Positions 16,804-27,469 of a stretch of 58,633 nucleotides of DNA are shown here, piece after piece. The notes under the pieces were generated by a model. That model saw nothing but the letters and a program-made list of their open reading frames with translations, searched no databases and was not told where the DNA came from. The stretch spans positions 1 through 58,633 of the forward strand of contig JAJEJB010000059.1 in NCBI GenBank assembly GCA_022828135.1, in the 5' to 3' direction. The stretch comes from Acidimicrobiia bacterium. GTDB taxonomy: Bacteria; Actinomycetota; Acidimicrobiia; Acidimicrobiales; Aldehydirespiratoraceae. Positions within the stretch are counted from its first letter, which is position 1, and the number at the start of each line of letters is the position of its first letter. Made by a program: the position numbers and the translations under genes.

Positions 16804-18554
16804 AGGACTTCAGCCTGCTCGTAGGCCGAGATCAGCGACCGGTAGTCGTCGATGTCCAGCAACTCATCGTGGGTGCCGGTGGCGACGATTCGGCCACCGG
16901 CCAGGTACGCAACCCGATCGGCCAGCTCGATGGTGGAGATCCTGTGCGCAACCACAAGCATCGTGGTGTCGAGATCGCGACGGAGGTTGGCGAGGATCTC
17001 ACCCTCCACGACGGGGTCGACCGCGCTGGTGGCGTCGTCGAGCATGAGCAGCCGGGGCGAGCGGACGAGGGCGCGGGCCAGCGCCACCCGCTGCCGCTGG
17101 CCACCGGAGAGGGTCACACCCCGTTCCCCCACCACGGTGGCGCCGCCGTCGGGCAGCGCGTCCACGAAGACCCCCGCCGCCGCTGAGTCCAGCGCGGCGG
17201 TCACCTCGGCCGGTGAGCGTCCCCATTGCAGGCCGACGTTCTCGACGATCGAATCGGCGAAAAGGAACGCTTCCTGGAACACCAGCGCTACCGCACCGTG
17301 GAGCTCTTTGGACGGAACGTCTTGCAGGGCCGCGCCTGAGAGGTTTATCGAGCCGCCGGCCACAGAGTTGAGCCCGGCCACGGTCTCGAGAAGCGTGGAC
17401 TTGCCCGAGCCGGTTGCGCCCACTAGCGCCACCGTCTCGCCGGGGCTGACGGCGAGCGACAACCCGTCGAGGACGAGCCGCGATCCGTAGCGGACCGCGA
17501 GGCCGTCGATCTGTAGGCCGAGGGGACCGGGAGGCAGTACCGGGCCGTTGCCTTCGGGCTCGGCCGAAGGATCGAGGGGCCGGTCCAGCACCCGGTCCAC
17601 TCGCTCCAGCGACACCACCGAACGGGGCATCTCCTCCAAGAAGAACCCGACGATGAACAGCGGCAGGGCGAGCAGCGAGAACAGGGTCGCGGCCAGCACC
17701 AGGTCACCGGGCGTGGCCGAGCCCCGCCGCACCAGCCAGGCTCCGACCAGCAGCAGGACGATGGCGCCCACCGTGGGCAGGGCGTCTATGGAGGGCTCGA
17801 AGCCGGCCCGCATCCGACCCACCCGGATGCGCTCGTCGCGGAGCCGCTCGGACGCGGCTCTCATCCGCTCCACTTCGATGGGCTCGCGGCCGAGAGTCTT
17901 CACCACCACCGCGCCGTCGAAGCTCTCGTGGGCGACCTCCGACACCTCCCCGACCCGCCGCTGGACTTCGGCCGAGGGCGCCTCGACCATGCGCGTGTAG
18001 ATCCGGCTGATCACCGCCAGCGCCGGGAACACGATCGCCGCGATCAGCGCCAGCAGCGGATGGGCGGCGAACAGGGCGACCATCGTGACGACCACGAGGA
18101 CCACCACGCTCACCGCGAACGCCAGCGGCTTGAGCACCATGGTGGCCGTGTTGACGTCGGAGTCGGCGTGGGCGAGCAGCTCGCCCGGGTCGCGTTCGCG
18201 GTGGAAGTCCATGGGCAGGTCGATGTAGCGGTGAAGGAGGGCGCGCCGCCAGTCACGCTGGGTTCGCAGCTCGGCCATGGCCAGGAACCACCGGCGCATC
18301 AGCACCGAGATCCCGCTGGCCACCGACACCCCGATGACGATCGCGGCGGCCACGGCCGGGCCGGTCCGCTCGGACTCGGGCGCGATGATCACGTTGTCGG
18401 TGATCCAGCCCAGCAGCCAGGCGGTCCCCACGGTGGCGGCGACGAACCCGAGCGCGCCGAGCAGGGCCACGAGATGCGGCACGGGATGGGCCCGCACCGA
18501 CCGCATGATCAGCCGGTAGCCCCGGCGGGCCAGGCTGTCGCGAGAAGCGCTCAC
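16800..18554 (-). CDS. ABC exporter half-transporter (degenerate Walker B partner)
   Basis: 584 aa, GTG start. Membrane domain about 20-310, with ATPase Walker A GATGSGKST (379-387), canonical LSGGQ (482-486), and Walker B LLMLDD (502-507), where Asp507 replaces the catalytic Glu. This complements the downstream partner, which keeps Glu but has lost LSGGQ. The two therefore form an asymmetric heterodimer with one hydrolytic site. It begins 16 bp after isocitrate dehydrogenase and overlaps its partner, so icd and both exporter genes may be co-transcribed. Confidence 0.93.
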   Translation of the reverse strand: MSASRDSLARRGYRLIMRSVRAHPVPHLVALLGALGFVAATVGTAWLLGWITDNVIIAPESERTGPAVAAAIVIGVSVASGISVLMRRWFLAMAELRTQRDWRRALLHRYIDLPMDFHRERDPGELLAHADSDVNTATMVLKPLAFAVSVVVLVVVTMVALFAAHPLLALIAAIVFPALAVISRIYTRMVEAPSAEVQRRVGEVSEVAHESFDGAVVVKTLGREPIEVERMRAASERLRDERIRVGRMRAGFEPSIDALPTVGAIVLLLVGAWLVRRGSATPGDLVLAATLFSLLALPLFIVGFFLEEMPRSVVSLERVDRVLDRPLDPSAEPEGNGPVLPPGPLGLQIDGLAVRYGSRLVLDGLSLAVSPGETVALVGATGSGKSTLLETVAGLNSVAGGSINLSGAALQDVPSKELHGAVALVFQEAFLFADSIVENVGLQWGRSPAEVTAALDSAAAGVFVDALPDGGATVVGERGVTLSGGQRQRVALARALVRSPRLLMLDDATSAVDPVVEGEILANLRRDLDTTMLVVAHRISTIELADRVAYLAGGRIVATGTHDELLDIDDYRSLISAYEQAEVL

Positions 18555-18570
18555 CGGGGAGCGTCAGCCG

Positions 18571-19767
<1,197 letters not shown>

Positions 19768-19803
19768 GTATACCGAGGCTACCGGCGGGCTGTCTCGGCC
19801 CGT

Positions 19804-20520
19804 TCAGTCAACCAGCGCCTGGGCTTCGTCGAAGACCTCTTGGAGGCGTTCCCGCACCGTCTCGGAGAAGCGGCTCATCTGTGGACGGGTCATGCGACCC
19901 TCCGGCGGGCGGATGGGCGGTCCGGCCACCATGGCCACCCTCACCGGCCGGGGCAGCCGGGTGCCGGTGCTCATCGCGGCCTCGGTTCCGGAGATCCCTA
20001 CCGGCACGATGGCCGCGCCGGTTCGCGACGCGAGGTAGCTCATGCCGTCGAACACCTCCCCCACCTGGGTCCCCGTCTGGCGGGTTCCCTCGGGGAACAC
20101 CACCATCTGCTCACCCGCCTCCAGCATCTTGACCGCCTCCCGCATCGCCTCCAGGTCGGCTACGCCCCGCCGCACGGGGAACGCTCCCAGCGCCGCCAGG
20201 AACGCTCCGAACAACCGGTTGGAGAACAGGGACTCCTTGGACAGCGCCCGCAGGCGTCGGCGACTCATCCCGGACAGCAGCGGCGTGTCGAGGTTGGACC
20301 GGTGCACTGGAGCCACGATCACCGGTCCGGCGATGTCGAGATGCTCGGTGCCGAGGCGCTTCACCCGGAAGTAGGGGTACAGCACCGTCATGATGGTGCG
20401 TCGCACGGAGCGGTACACCCACATGGAGCTGCGTTTGGCCGCGATGCGCTGGGCCCTTTGTTGCAGGTCCTCCACCGGACTCCTCTTCGGCTGGGGGATG
20501 TCGTGCCGGTTGTCTACCAC
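19804..20520 (-). CDS. 1-acyl-sn-glycerol-3-phosphate acyltransferase (PlsC family)
   Basis: 238 aa, GTG start. The catalytic H-x4-D motif is HRSNLD and the phosphate/glycerol-binding motif is FPEGTRQTG. Transfers acyl groups to a lysophospholipid or similar acceptor in membrane lipid synthesis. One weakly hydrophobic stretch near the start suggests membrane association. Divergent from the SDR at 20582 and ending 37 bp before icd begins. Confidence 0.92.
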   Translation of the reverse strand: MVDNRHDIPQPKRSPVEDLQQRAQRIAAKRSSMWVYRSVRRTIMTVLYPYFRVKRLGTEHLDIAGPVIVAPVHRSNLDTPLLSGMSRRRLRALSKESLFSNRLFGAFLAALGAFPVRRGVADLEAMREAVKMLEAGEQMVVFPEGTRQTGTQVGEVFDGMSYLASRTGAAIVPVGISGTEAAMSTGTRLPRPVRVAMVAGPPIRPPEGRMTRPQMSRFSETVRERLQEVFDEAQALVD

Positions 20521-20581
20521 TCCCGCGCCGGCGCAGCCGCTGGGGAAGAATGATGCAACGGCTCACAGCAGGAGGCAGGCC

Positions 20582-21361
20582 ATGGGGCAACTGGACGGCA
20601 GGACTGCGATAGTCACCGGCGCGGGCGAGGGCATCGGGCGGTCGGTGGCCCGAGCCTTCGTGGCCGAGGGCGCCAATGTGCTCGTGGCCGAGATCGACGA
20701 GGACCTCGGCAAGGACGCCGCGGCCGAGTTCGGCGACGCCAGCGAGTTCCTTTCAACCGATGTGGGCGACCGGGCCGCGGTCGAGGCCATGGTCGCTCAT
20801 GCGGCCCAGCGATGGGGATCGGTGGATGTCCTGGTCAACAACGCCTGGGGCGGCGGCGAGGTGAGCCGGGTGGAGCACAAGTCCGCCGCCGGGATGGCCC
20901 GTGCCCTGGCGGTGGGGTTCTACGGCCCGTTCTGGGCCATGGCGGCCGCGCTGCCGATCATGAAGGCCAACAGCTGGGGCCGGGTCATCAACATGTGCTC
21001 ACTCAACGGGGTCAACGCCCACATGGGCACAGTCGAGTACAACTCGGCCAAGGAGGCGCTGCGAGCCGCCACCCGCACCGCGGCCCGGGAATGGGCGGGA
21101 TGGGGTATCACCGCCAACATCGTGTGCCCGGCGGCCAAGTCGGCCAGCTTCAACCGGGTACTGGGCGAGCATCCCGAACTGCTGGCCGCGGCCGACGCCT
21201 CCAACCCGATGGGTCGCATCGGCGACCCGGACCTCGACATTGCCCCGGTCGTGGTCTTCCTGGCCTCGGATGCCAGCCGGTACATGACCGGCAACACACT
21301 GTTCGTCGACGGTGGCGGCCACATCAACGGCGCGGCCTGGAAGCCCGACCTCGGTGACTGA
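20582..21361 (+). CDS. SDR-family oxidoreductase
   Basis: 259 aa. Classical short-chain dehydrogenase: TGAGEGIG cofactor loop, NNAWGG, catalytic Ser in MCSLNG and YNSAK (Tyr-x3-Lys). The start at ATG 20582 is set by AGGAGGCAGG just upstream. The C-terminal FVDGGGHINGAAW is typical. Likely reduces or oxidises a hydroxy/keto acyl or alcohol substrate. Probably transcribed with the enoyl-CoA hydratase that follows 55 bp later. Confidence 0.92.
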   Translation: MGQLDGRTAIVTGAGEGIGRSVARAFVAEGANVLVAEIDEDLGKDAAAEFGDASEFLSTDVGDRAAVEAMVAHAAQRWGSVDVLVNNAWGGGEVSRVEHKSAAGMARALAVGFYGPFWAMAAALPIMKANSWGRVINMCSLNGVNAHMGTVEYNSAKEALRAATRTAAREWAGWGITANIVCPAAKSASFNRVLGEHPELLAAADASNPMGRIGDPDLDIAPVVVFLASDASRYMTGNTLFVDGGGHINGAAWKPDLGD

Positions 21362-21416
21362 GCCCGCGGCCGGGACGGGCACCGGCCACCGGGGCGGGGG
21401 CTGATACCGTCGCCCC

Positions 21417-22232
21417 ATGCCCTCACCCGATGACTTCGTACTGATCGATCATCCCCGGCCGGAGATCGCGCTGGTCACCCTCAACCGGCCCGAGCGGATG
21501 AACGCCATGGCCTTCGACGTGATGGTGCCCTTTGCCGACGCTCTGCGGGAAGTCAACAACGACAACGATGTACGGGCCGTGGTGATAACGGGTGCCGGCC
21601 ACGGGTTCTGCTCAGGGGCCGACATGGTGAGTGCGGGCCGGGTTCCCTATATCGAAGGCCTCACCCGTTCAACTATCGCCCACCGGGCTGCCGACCGGCT
21701 CCACGAGGTGATCGAGCTGATCGGAGACCTGCACCAGCCGGTGATCGCGGCCATCAACGGCGCGGCCGTCGGCGGAGGCCTGTGCTTGGCCCTGGCCTGC
21801 GACATACGCATCGCGTCCACGGAGGCCTACTTCCGGGCGGCCGGCATCAACAACGGCTTGACCGCGTCGGAGCTAGGCCTGAGCTTCACGCTGCCCCGGG
21901 CGATCGGATCGTCGCGGGCGTTCGACATCATGCTGACCGGCCGGGACGTGGATGCCGGCGAGGCGGCCCGTATAGGCCTGGTCAGCGAGACGGTGGCCCC
22001 CGACGATCTGCTGAGCCGCTGCTATGAGATCGGTGCCCGTATCGCCGCCTTCAGCCGGCCCGGGACGGAGCTCACCAAGCGGATGCTGTGGGCCGGGTTG
22101 GAGGCGTCGAGCTATGCGGCCCACATGCGCTCCGAGATGAACGCCCAACTGCTGGTGCGCATGACCACCCGCAACTTCGAGGAGGCCGTCCTAGCCCGCT
22201 CCGAGAAGCGCCCACCCGTCTTCGAAGATTGA
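21417..22232 (+). CDS. Enoyl-CoA hydratase/isomerase family protein
   Basis: 271 aa crotonase-fold protein. Oxyanion-hole strands are GHGFCSGADM and INGAAVGGGLCLALACDIRIAS. The Glu-containing segment NNGLTASELGLSFTLPRAIG matches EchA-type hydratases. It probably hydrates 2-enoyl-CoA in fatty-acid or isoprenoid breakdown. Upstream is an SDR; downstream genes are convergent. Confidence 0.92.
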   Translation: MPSPDDFVLIDHPRPEIALVTLNRPERMNAMAFDVMVPFADALREVNNDNDVRAVVITGAGHGFCSGADMVSAGRVPYIEGLTRSTIAHRAADRLHEVIELIGDLHQPVIAAINGAAVGGGLCLALACDIRIASTEAYFRAAGINNGLTASELGLSFTLPRAIGSSRAFDIMLTGRDVDAGEAARIGLVSETVAPDDLLSRCYEIGARIAAFSRPGTELTKRMLWAGLEASSYAAHMRSEMNAQLLVRMTTRNFEEAVLARSEKRPPVFED

Positions 22233-22252
22233 GCGAGCCTCGACGGGGCCGC

Positions 22253-24067
22253 TCACGCAAGGCCGAGCACGCGGTGCAGGCGCTCCAGCGCCGCGACCAC
22301 GTCGATTCCCTCCTCCCAGAAGTCGCTGACGCCGGCCGCGGCCAGCATTTCTCGCCGGTCGGCGAAGGTCTTGGCGTCGCAGACGAGAGCCACGAAAGCG
22401 GCTCCTGCGTCTGCAAGCGCGGCGGCCGTGGCTGCAGCCCGCAGGCGGTACATGTCGTCGCTGCCGGTGATCACCACCGCGGCCAGGCCCGACGCCGCGA
22501 AGTCCGCAGCGGCCGCGATGGGCGAGTCCACGCCGGGTCCGCCCCGGGACTCGATACCGCCTGCGGCCAGCAGGTTCTGCGCCCAGACAGTGCGAGCCGA
22601 ATGGTCCGAGGCCGATCCCAGCGCGGCCACCCAGACCGCGGGACGCTCACCAGTAGCCATCCGGTGGCGGTCGGCGGCGTCACGCAGGTCCTCGTAGGGC
22701 TCGGCCAGCCGCCGGACCGGCAAGCCCGCGGCCTCCACGCCCCCATCGGCGTCTCCAAGAGCTGCCGGGGCCGCCTCGTCCAGCAGCGCGAACTCGCTCG
22801 CTCCGGTCAGACGTTCGCTCCGGGTCCTGAGCGAGCCCAGGCGGGACTGCCAGCTCTTGTCGATCGCAGCAGCGATTGCGCCCGCGTCGATGGCGTCCTC
22901 GATTCTCCCGGTTGCCTCTATGTCCTGCAGCACCCGCCAGCCCGCTGACGTCAGCTGCTCGGTGAGCGACTCCACGTAGAACGATCCGCCCGCCGGGTCG
23001 GCGGCCCTCCCCAGGTGCGACTCCTCCAACAGCAGCAGCTGGGTGTTGCGGGCCAGCCTGCGTCCCAGGGAACCGTCGGAGTCGACCGGTCCCGACACAT
23101 GGTCGAGGGGTAATACGGTCACCGCGTCGGCACCGGCGACACCGGAGGCCAGTGCAGCCGAGGCGCCGCGCAGAAGATTGACCCACGGATCGCGGCGGCT
23201 GTACATGTGGGTCGCGGTCACCGCGTGCTGGTACTGGCGGGCCGCCGCCTTCGAGCCCCCGCTGGCGGTGACCGCCCGAGCCCACATGACTCGAGCCGCC
23301 CGCAGCGCGGCGATGGTGAGGAACTGATCGGCAGTGCTGGCCATTCTGAATCCGATCAGGCCAGCGGCCGCATCCACATCCAGACCTGCTTCTACCAGCG
23401 CTCTCAGATAGGCGATCCCGGTTGCCGTTGCCCATCCCAGGGTCTGCGCCTCGCTGGCTCCGGCGTCGGCATAGCGAACGGTGTCCACCTGGAACGCCCG
23501 CACTTCTGGACCGAAGTCCCCGGAGGCCACCCACGCCGCCGCTCGGACGCAGTCGGCGCGGCGACCCGAGCGGGCCCACTCCCCTACAGGATCAAGGCCG
23601 AGCGAGCTGCCGGGCGCCAGTCCTGCCCCCCGACGGGCCGCCATAGACAGCAGAGCCTCGGCTGCGCCCATCTCCGAGTGCGGTGCCAGCGCGAGCGGCG
23701 TCGCGGCCACGTCGACCCCGCCGAGCATGCGATCCAGGCCGCCGCCGTCGACATCTGCTGGAAGGTTGAGCTCGACCGACATCGCGCCGCCAGTCAGGTC
23801 CTGTTCCAACGCAGGACTGAGGTCAGCCGAGCCGTCGCCTGCCGCGACCTCGTGGTGCTGGCGGACGTCCCAACCCCTCTCGAGCCGCTGGGGATCGGCT
23901 GCAGCCGCGGCCTCAGGCCGGTCCGGTCCATCGGCGTACAGGGGTCGGATCTCGATGCCGTCGCGGGTGAGGCTGGACAGTTCGTCCGCTCCCCGACCCC
24001 GCAGCGACTGCTCGACCAGAGCCATCCAGTCGTCGGCGCTGGCCGGCTGCCAGCCGTCCGGGGGCAT
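22253..24067 (-). CDS. Methylmalonyl-CoA mutase small-subunit (MutA)-like protein
   Basis: 604 aa from ATG 24067. The TIM-barrel half resembles MutA (MALVEQSLRGRGADEL, TRDGIEIRPLY, RMASTADQFLTIAALRAARVMWARAV, MYSRRDPWVNLLRGASAALASGVAGADAVTVLPLD). The C-terminal flavodoxin-like part lacks the DxHxxG cobalamin-binding His motif, as expected for the non-catalytic small subunit. No mutB large subunit is adjacent. The start is coupled to the stop of the upstream maleylpyruvate-isomerase-like gene (TGATG, 24069-24065). It may be a structural partner of a mutB encoded elsewhere. Confidence 0.85.
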   Translation of the reverse strand: MPPDGWQPASADDWMALVEQSLRGRGADELSSLTRDGIEIRPLYADGPDRPEAAAAADPQRLERGWDVRQHHEVAAGDGSADLSPALEQDLTGGAMSVELNLPADVDGGGLDRMLGGVDVAATPLALAPHSEMGAAEALLSMAARRGAGLAPGSSLGLDPVGEWARSGRRADCVRAAAWVASGDFGPEVRAFQVDTVRYADAGASEAQTLGWATATGIAYLRALVEAGLDVDAAAGLIGFRMASTADQFLTIAALRAARVMWARAVTASGGSKAAARQYQHAVTATHMYSRRDPWVNLLRGASAALASGVAGADAVTVLPLDHVSGPVDSDGSLGRRLARNTQLLLLEESHLGRAADPAGGSFYVESLTEQLTSAGWRVLQDIEATGRIEDAIDAGAIAAAIDKSWQSRLGSLRTRSERLTGASEFALLDEAAPAALGDADGGVEAAGLPVRRLAEPYEDLRDAADRHRMATGERPAVWVAALGSASDHSARTVWAQNLLAAGGIESRGGPGVDSPIAAAADFAASGLAAVVITGSDDMYRLRAAATAAALADAGAAFVALVCDAKTFADRREMLAAAGVSDFWEEGIDVVAALERLHRVLGLA

Positions 24068-24864
24068 CACATCGTGAAGCGGAGGCTCCGGGCTGCGTGC
24101 TCGCCCCAGTGGGCGTCGCCGCTCCATGCAATCGAGCCGTCGTCGATCTTGGACTGCGGGTCGATGCGCCCGCAGGCGAGCATGATGAAGGTGAGCGAGT
24201 CGGCAGTGAGCACCACGTCGGGCGAATCCAGCGAGCCGGGATCCACCGCCCGGGCCCGGCCGTCCACCACCACCGCGATCTGGCGCTCCACCGGACCGGT
24301 GATGTCGGCCCTCAGGCTCATGCCGTCGGGCAGGCCCACCTTCTTGCCCATGATGTAGCCGATCGAGCTCTCCACCTGGTCGAAGGCGATCTCGGCCGCG
24401 GTGCCGCTGTCGTCGGTGGCCCGCCCCAGCGGGATGGTGCAGTCGCGCACATGGACCCACATGTCGAATATGCGGATGGCCAGGAAGCCGCCGTAGCTCT
24501 GCACACCTACCGGCGTCCACGACTGGCGTCCGATGTCTTCATCGCTCAGCGCGGCCAGATCCGACCGGCGAGCGTCGAAGATCTCGCCCACCCTGGCGCC
24601 GAAGTCGGCCGAGGACATGCCTGCGGACGCTCCGGTGAGGGCAATCATCTTCTCGAACGGCGGCATGCTCTCGGTGCTGATCTCCCAGCCCGAGATCACG
24701 TCCTCCACCCCGACGGCATGCCCGATGGCCTGACGCGCCGTCCAGTCAGGGCACAGCGACTGCACGGTCCACTCCTCGTCGGAGAGGTCGGCGCACAAGT
24801 TCGAAATCTCGGCGAAACACGTCTCAGTGGTGTCGATAAGGGACTGCCGGGAGTAAGAATGCAT
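24067..24864 (-). CDS. Maleylpyruvate isomerase/DinB-fold mycothiol-dependent family protein
   Basis: 265 aa from ATG 24864. The N-terminal four-helix domain carries the family pattern DEEWTVQSLCPDWTARQAIGHAVGVED and FDMWVHVRDCTIPLGR, whose His residues usually bind a metal. The C-terminal half (about 165-265) looks like an SCP2-type domain (ADSLTFIMLACGR). The family uses mycothiol as cofactor, consistent with an actinobacterium. Translationally coupled to the MutA-like gene, which is an unusual pairing. Exact reaction unknown. Confidence 0.85.
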   Translation of the reverse strand: MHSYSRQSLIDTTETCFAEISNLCADLSDEEWTVQSLCPDWTARQAIGHAVGVEDVISGWEISTESMPPFEKMIALTGASAGMSSADFGARVGEIFDARRSDLAALSDEDIGRQSWTPVGVQSYGGFLAIRIFDMWVHVRDCTIPLGRATDDSGTAAEIAFDQVESSIGYIMGKKVGLPDGMSLRADITGPVERQIAVVVDGRARAVDPGSLDSPDVVLTADSLTFIMLACGRIDPQSKIDDGSIAWSGDAHWGEHAARSLRFTM

Positions 24865-24921
24865 GATCCAAGCATGACGCCGACCGGACCGCGACCGCAA
24901 CGTCCACCGGAGAATAACACC

Positions 24922-26148
24922 ATGACAGCCACTGACGCACCCGCCGACACCGCCGAACAGACCCGCATCGCCGACGAGGCGGTCGACGCTCTCCTGGCCG
25001 ACCACGACCCCGCCACCGAGAGCCACATCGAGTTCCGGGGCCACCAGTACGACGCCGGCCTGGCCTGGGTGCACCATCCGGCGGGCTTCGGCGGGCTCGG
25101 CCTGTCCCGCAAGCTCCAGCGAGCGGTTGACCGGCGGCTGCGGGCCGCGGGCGCCCGGCCCGCCGATCCGTCCACGTTCTTCATGATGCTGATCGGCCCG
25201 ACCATCCTCACCCACGGCACCGACGAGCAGAAGCGCCGCTACCTGCGGCCGATGTTCACCGGGGAGGAGCGGTGGTGCCAGCTGTTCAGCGAGCCTGGCT
25301 CGGGCTCGGACTTCGCGGGACTGGGCACCCGGGCCGAGCGCGACGGCGACGAGTGGGTGGTGAACGGCCAGAAGGTGTGGAACACGCTGGCCCACGTAGC
25401 CGATCTGGGAATGCTGGTGGCCCGCTCCAACCCGGAGTTGCCCAAGCACAAGGGGCTGACCTACTTCGCGCTCGACATGCACGCCCCCGGCGTTGAGGTG
25501 CGGCCGCTGCGCCAGATCACGGGCGAGGCCGAGTTCAACGAGGTGTACATGACCGACGTGCGGGTGCCCGACGCGGCCCGGATCGGTGCGGTCGGCGAGG
25601 GCTGGCGGGTGGCGCTCACCACGCTGATGAACGAGAGGACCGCCATCGGCGGCGCGGTGGGCGGCGCCACCACCGGTCGCGAGGGGCCGCTGGGCAACCT
25701 GCTGGAGGCCTACCGCAACATGGATCCCGCGGTGCGCACCAAGGCCCATCGCGACGACGTGATGCAACTGTGGGTGCAGGGCGAGGCTCTGCGGCTCACC
25801 AACGTCCGGGCCTTCCAGAATGCCCGGGCCGGCAACCCCGGACCGGAGGGGTCGGTGAGCAAGCTGATGCTGGCCGAGTTCAACCAGGCCCTCACGTCCA
25901 AGGTGATCGACCTGGAGGGCGCCGGCGGGATGGTGGACTACGACTACGGGTTCCGCCGGCCCACCGCGGTCTCTCTCGACGGCAAGTTCGGCGACGCCCA
26001 CCACGGCTTCCTGCGGGCCCGGGCCAACTCCATCGAGGGCGGCACCAGCGAGATCATGCGCAACATCCTGGGAGAGCAAGTGCTGGGTCTGCCCGGCGAG
26101 CCCAGGGTGGACAAGGAGATCCCCTGGCGCGAGGTTCCCCGCAACTAG
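24922..26148 (+). CDS. Acyl-CoA dehydrogenase family protein
   Basis: 408 aa. Flavoprotein fold with CQLFSEPGSGSDFAGLGTRAERDGDEWVVNGQKVWNT (signature near 125-165) and the C-terminal ARANSIEGGTSEIMRNILGEQVLGLP. Dehydrogenates an acyl-CoA thioester at C2-C3. ATG 24922 follows CCGGAGAA. The next gene, an amidohydrolase, starts 31 bp downstream on the same strand. Confidence 0.93.
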   Translation: MTATDAPADTAEQTRIADEAVDALLADHDPATESHIEFRGHQYDAGLAWVHHPAGFGGLGLSRKLQRAVDRRLRAAGARPADPSTFFMMLIGPTILTHGTDEQKRRYLRPMFTGEERWCQLFSEPGSGSDFAGLGTRAERDGDEWVVNGQKVWNTLAHVADLGMLVARSNPELPKHKGLTYFALDMHAPGVEVRPLRQITGEAEFNEVYMTDVRVPDAARIGAVGEGWRVALTTLMNERTAIGGAVGGATTGREGPLGNLLEAYRNMDPAVRTKAHRDDVMQLWVQGEALRLTNVRAFQNARAGNPGPEGSVSKLMLAEFNQALTSKVIDLEGAGGMVDYDYGFRRPTAVSLDGKFGDAHHGFLRARANSIEGGTSEIMRNILGEQVLGLPGEPRVDKEIPWREVPRN

Positions 26149-26179
26149 CCGCGCCCCCGCAACAAACGGAGCCGCCACC

Positions 26180-27040
26180 ATGACAATGCCGACCGATGTG
26201 GGGATCGTCGACACGATGATCGGCTTCCCCGCCAAGGACTTCGAGCACTACGAGTTCATCCGCAAGCAGCTCAAGGACACCGAGTCGGCCGAGTTCGACT
26301 TCCCGGTGGAGTACATGTTCAAGGGCGTGCCCAAGGAGAAGTACGGCGCAGACGATCCCATCGCACTCACCCTGGGCGAGATGGATGCCTACGGCGTCGA
26401 GTGGGGTCTGATCGGCTGCGAGGGCGAGGTGAACCGCAAGGCCCTGGCCGACCACCCCGACCGGTTCGTGGCCACCTGCCAGGCCGACGCCAACGACGTG
26501 ATGGGCGCCGTGCGGCGCATCCGCCGCTACCACGATGAGTACGACATCCGGGCGGTGGGCACGTTCCCGGCCGGGTGCTTCCCGCAGATCCCCATCGATG
26601 ACGCCAAGTGGTACCCGGTCTACGCCACGTGCTGCGAACTCGACATACCGATCTTCGTGTGCGCGGGGGTGCCCGGCCCTCGGCTGCCCATGGACTGCCA
26701 GCACGTGGAGCGCCTGGACCGGGTGATGTACGACTTCCCGGAGCTGACCCTGGTGACCCGCCACGGCTGCGAGCCCTGGGAGGCCCTGGCCGTCAAGCTG
26801 ATGCTGAAGTGGCCCGGCCTGCACTACTCGACGTCTGCGTTCGCGCCCAAGCACTACCCGAAGGCGATCATCGACTACGCCAACACCCGGGGGGCCGACA
26901 AGGTCATGTACGCCGGCTACTTCCCGATGGGCCTGTCGCTGCAGCGGATCATGGGTGAGATGCCCAACGTCGGCTTCCGTGACCAGGTCTGGCCCAAGTT
27001 TCTGAGGGAGAACGCGGCCCGGGTCCTCAAGATCGACTGA
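26180..27040 (+). CDS. Amidohydrolase-family protein
   Basis: 286 aa. TIM-barrel amidohydrolase-2-type protein (VGIVDTMIGFPAKDFEHYEFIRKQLKD..., GCEGEVNRKALADHPDRFVATCQADANDV, TRHGCEPWEALAVKLMLKWPGLHYSTSAFAPKHYPKAI). The usual N-terminal H-x-H is replaced by VDTMIG, so metal binding may be altered; the family includes decarboxylases and hydrolases. The start could be the ATG at 26180 or 26186. It follows the acyl-CoA dehydrogenase in the same direction. Confidence 0.87.
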   Translation: MTMPTDVGIVDTMIGFPAKDFEHYEFIRKQLKDTESAEFDFPVEYMFKGVPKEKYGADDPIALTLGEMDAYGVEWGLIGCEGEVNRKALADHPDRFVATCQADANDVMGAVRRIRRYHDEYDIRAVGTFPAGCFPQIPIDDAKWYPVYATCCELDIPIFVCAGVPGPRLPMDCQHVERLDRVMYDFPELTLVTRHGCEPWEALAVKLMLKWPGLHYSTSAFAPKHYPKAIIDYANTRGADKVMYAGYFPMGLSLQRIMGEMPNVGFRDQVWPKFLRENAARVLKID

Positions 27041-27079
27041 GCGGATCGGGCCGAGGCAGGGCGGTGTGAGGCTCGGGCC

Positions 27080-27448
27080 GTGGTGACGTTCGACGATGTG
27101 CGGCGGATCGGGCTGCATTTGCCCGAGGTGACCGAGTCGACCTGGTACGGCACACCCGGCCTCAAGGTTCGCAAGAAGGGCTTCTGCCGGCTGTGGGGCG
27201 AGCGCGAGCATCGACGGGACACGGTTCACGACACCGAGGTGCTGGTGCTGTTCTGCGAACTGGAGATGAAACCCGTGCTGCTCGAGAACCATCCCGACGT
27301 GCTGTTCACCGTGCCCCACTACGACGGGTACAGCGCGGTGCTGGTGCGACTTGCCGACGCCAATGTCGACGATGTCGCCGACTGGCTGGAGGACAGCTAC
27401 CGGCGGGTCGCTCCACCCACTCTGGTCCGACTGCTCGACGACGCCTGA
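27080..27448 (+). CDS. MmcQ/YjbR-family protein
   Basis: 122 aa, GTG start. The pattern TFDDVRRIGLHLPEVTESTWYGTPGLKVRKKGFCRLW and the ending DWLEDSYRRVAP match the small MmcQ/YjbR family, a double-wing fold often annotated as DNA-binding without firm function. Convergent with the acyl-CoA synthetase. Confidence 0.88.
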   Translation: MVTFDDVRRIGLHLPEVTESTWYGTPGLKVRKKGFCRLWGEREHRRDTVHDTEVLVLFCELEMKPVLLENHPDVLFTVPHYDGYSAVLVRLADANVDDVADWLEDSYRRVAPPTLVRLLDDA

Positions 27449-27469
27449 ACGCCAGCGCCTGATGGCCCG

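Noticed and set aside
22253..24520. Extended 755-codon start for the MutA-like gene
   Set aside because: The upstream part is out-of-frame shadow of the coupled isomerase-like gene; MutA-like sequence begins at ATG 24067.
24067..26235. Long minus-strand frame of 722 codons
   Set aside because: Only 24067-24864 has protein-family content; the rest is antisense to a clear acyl-CoA dehydrogenase and arises from high GC.
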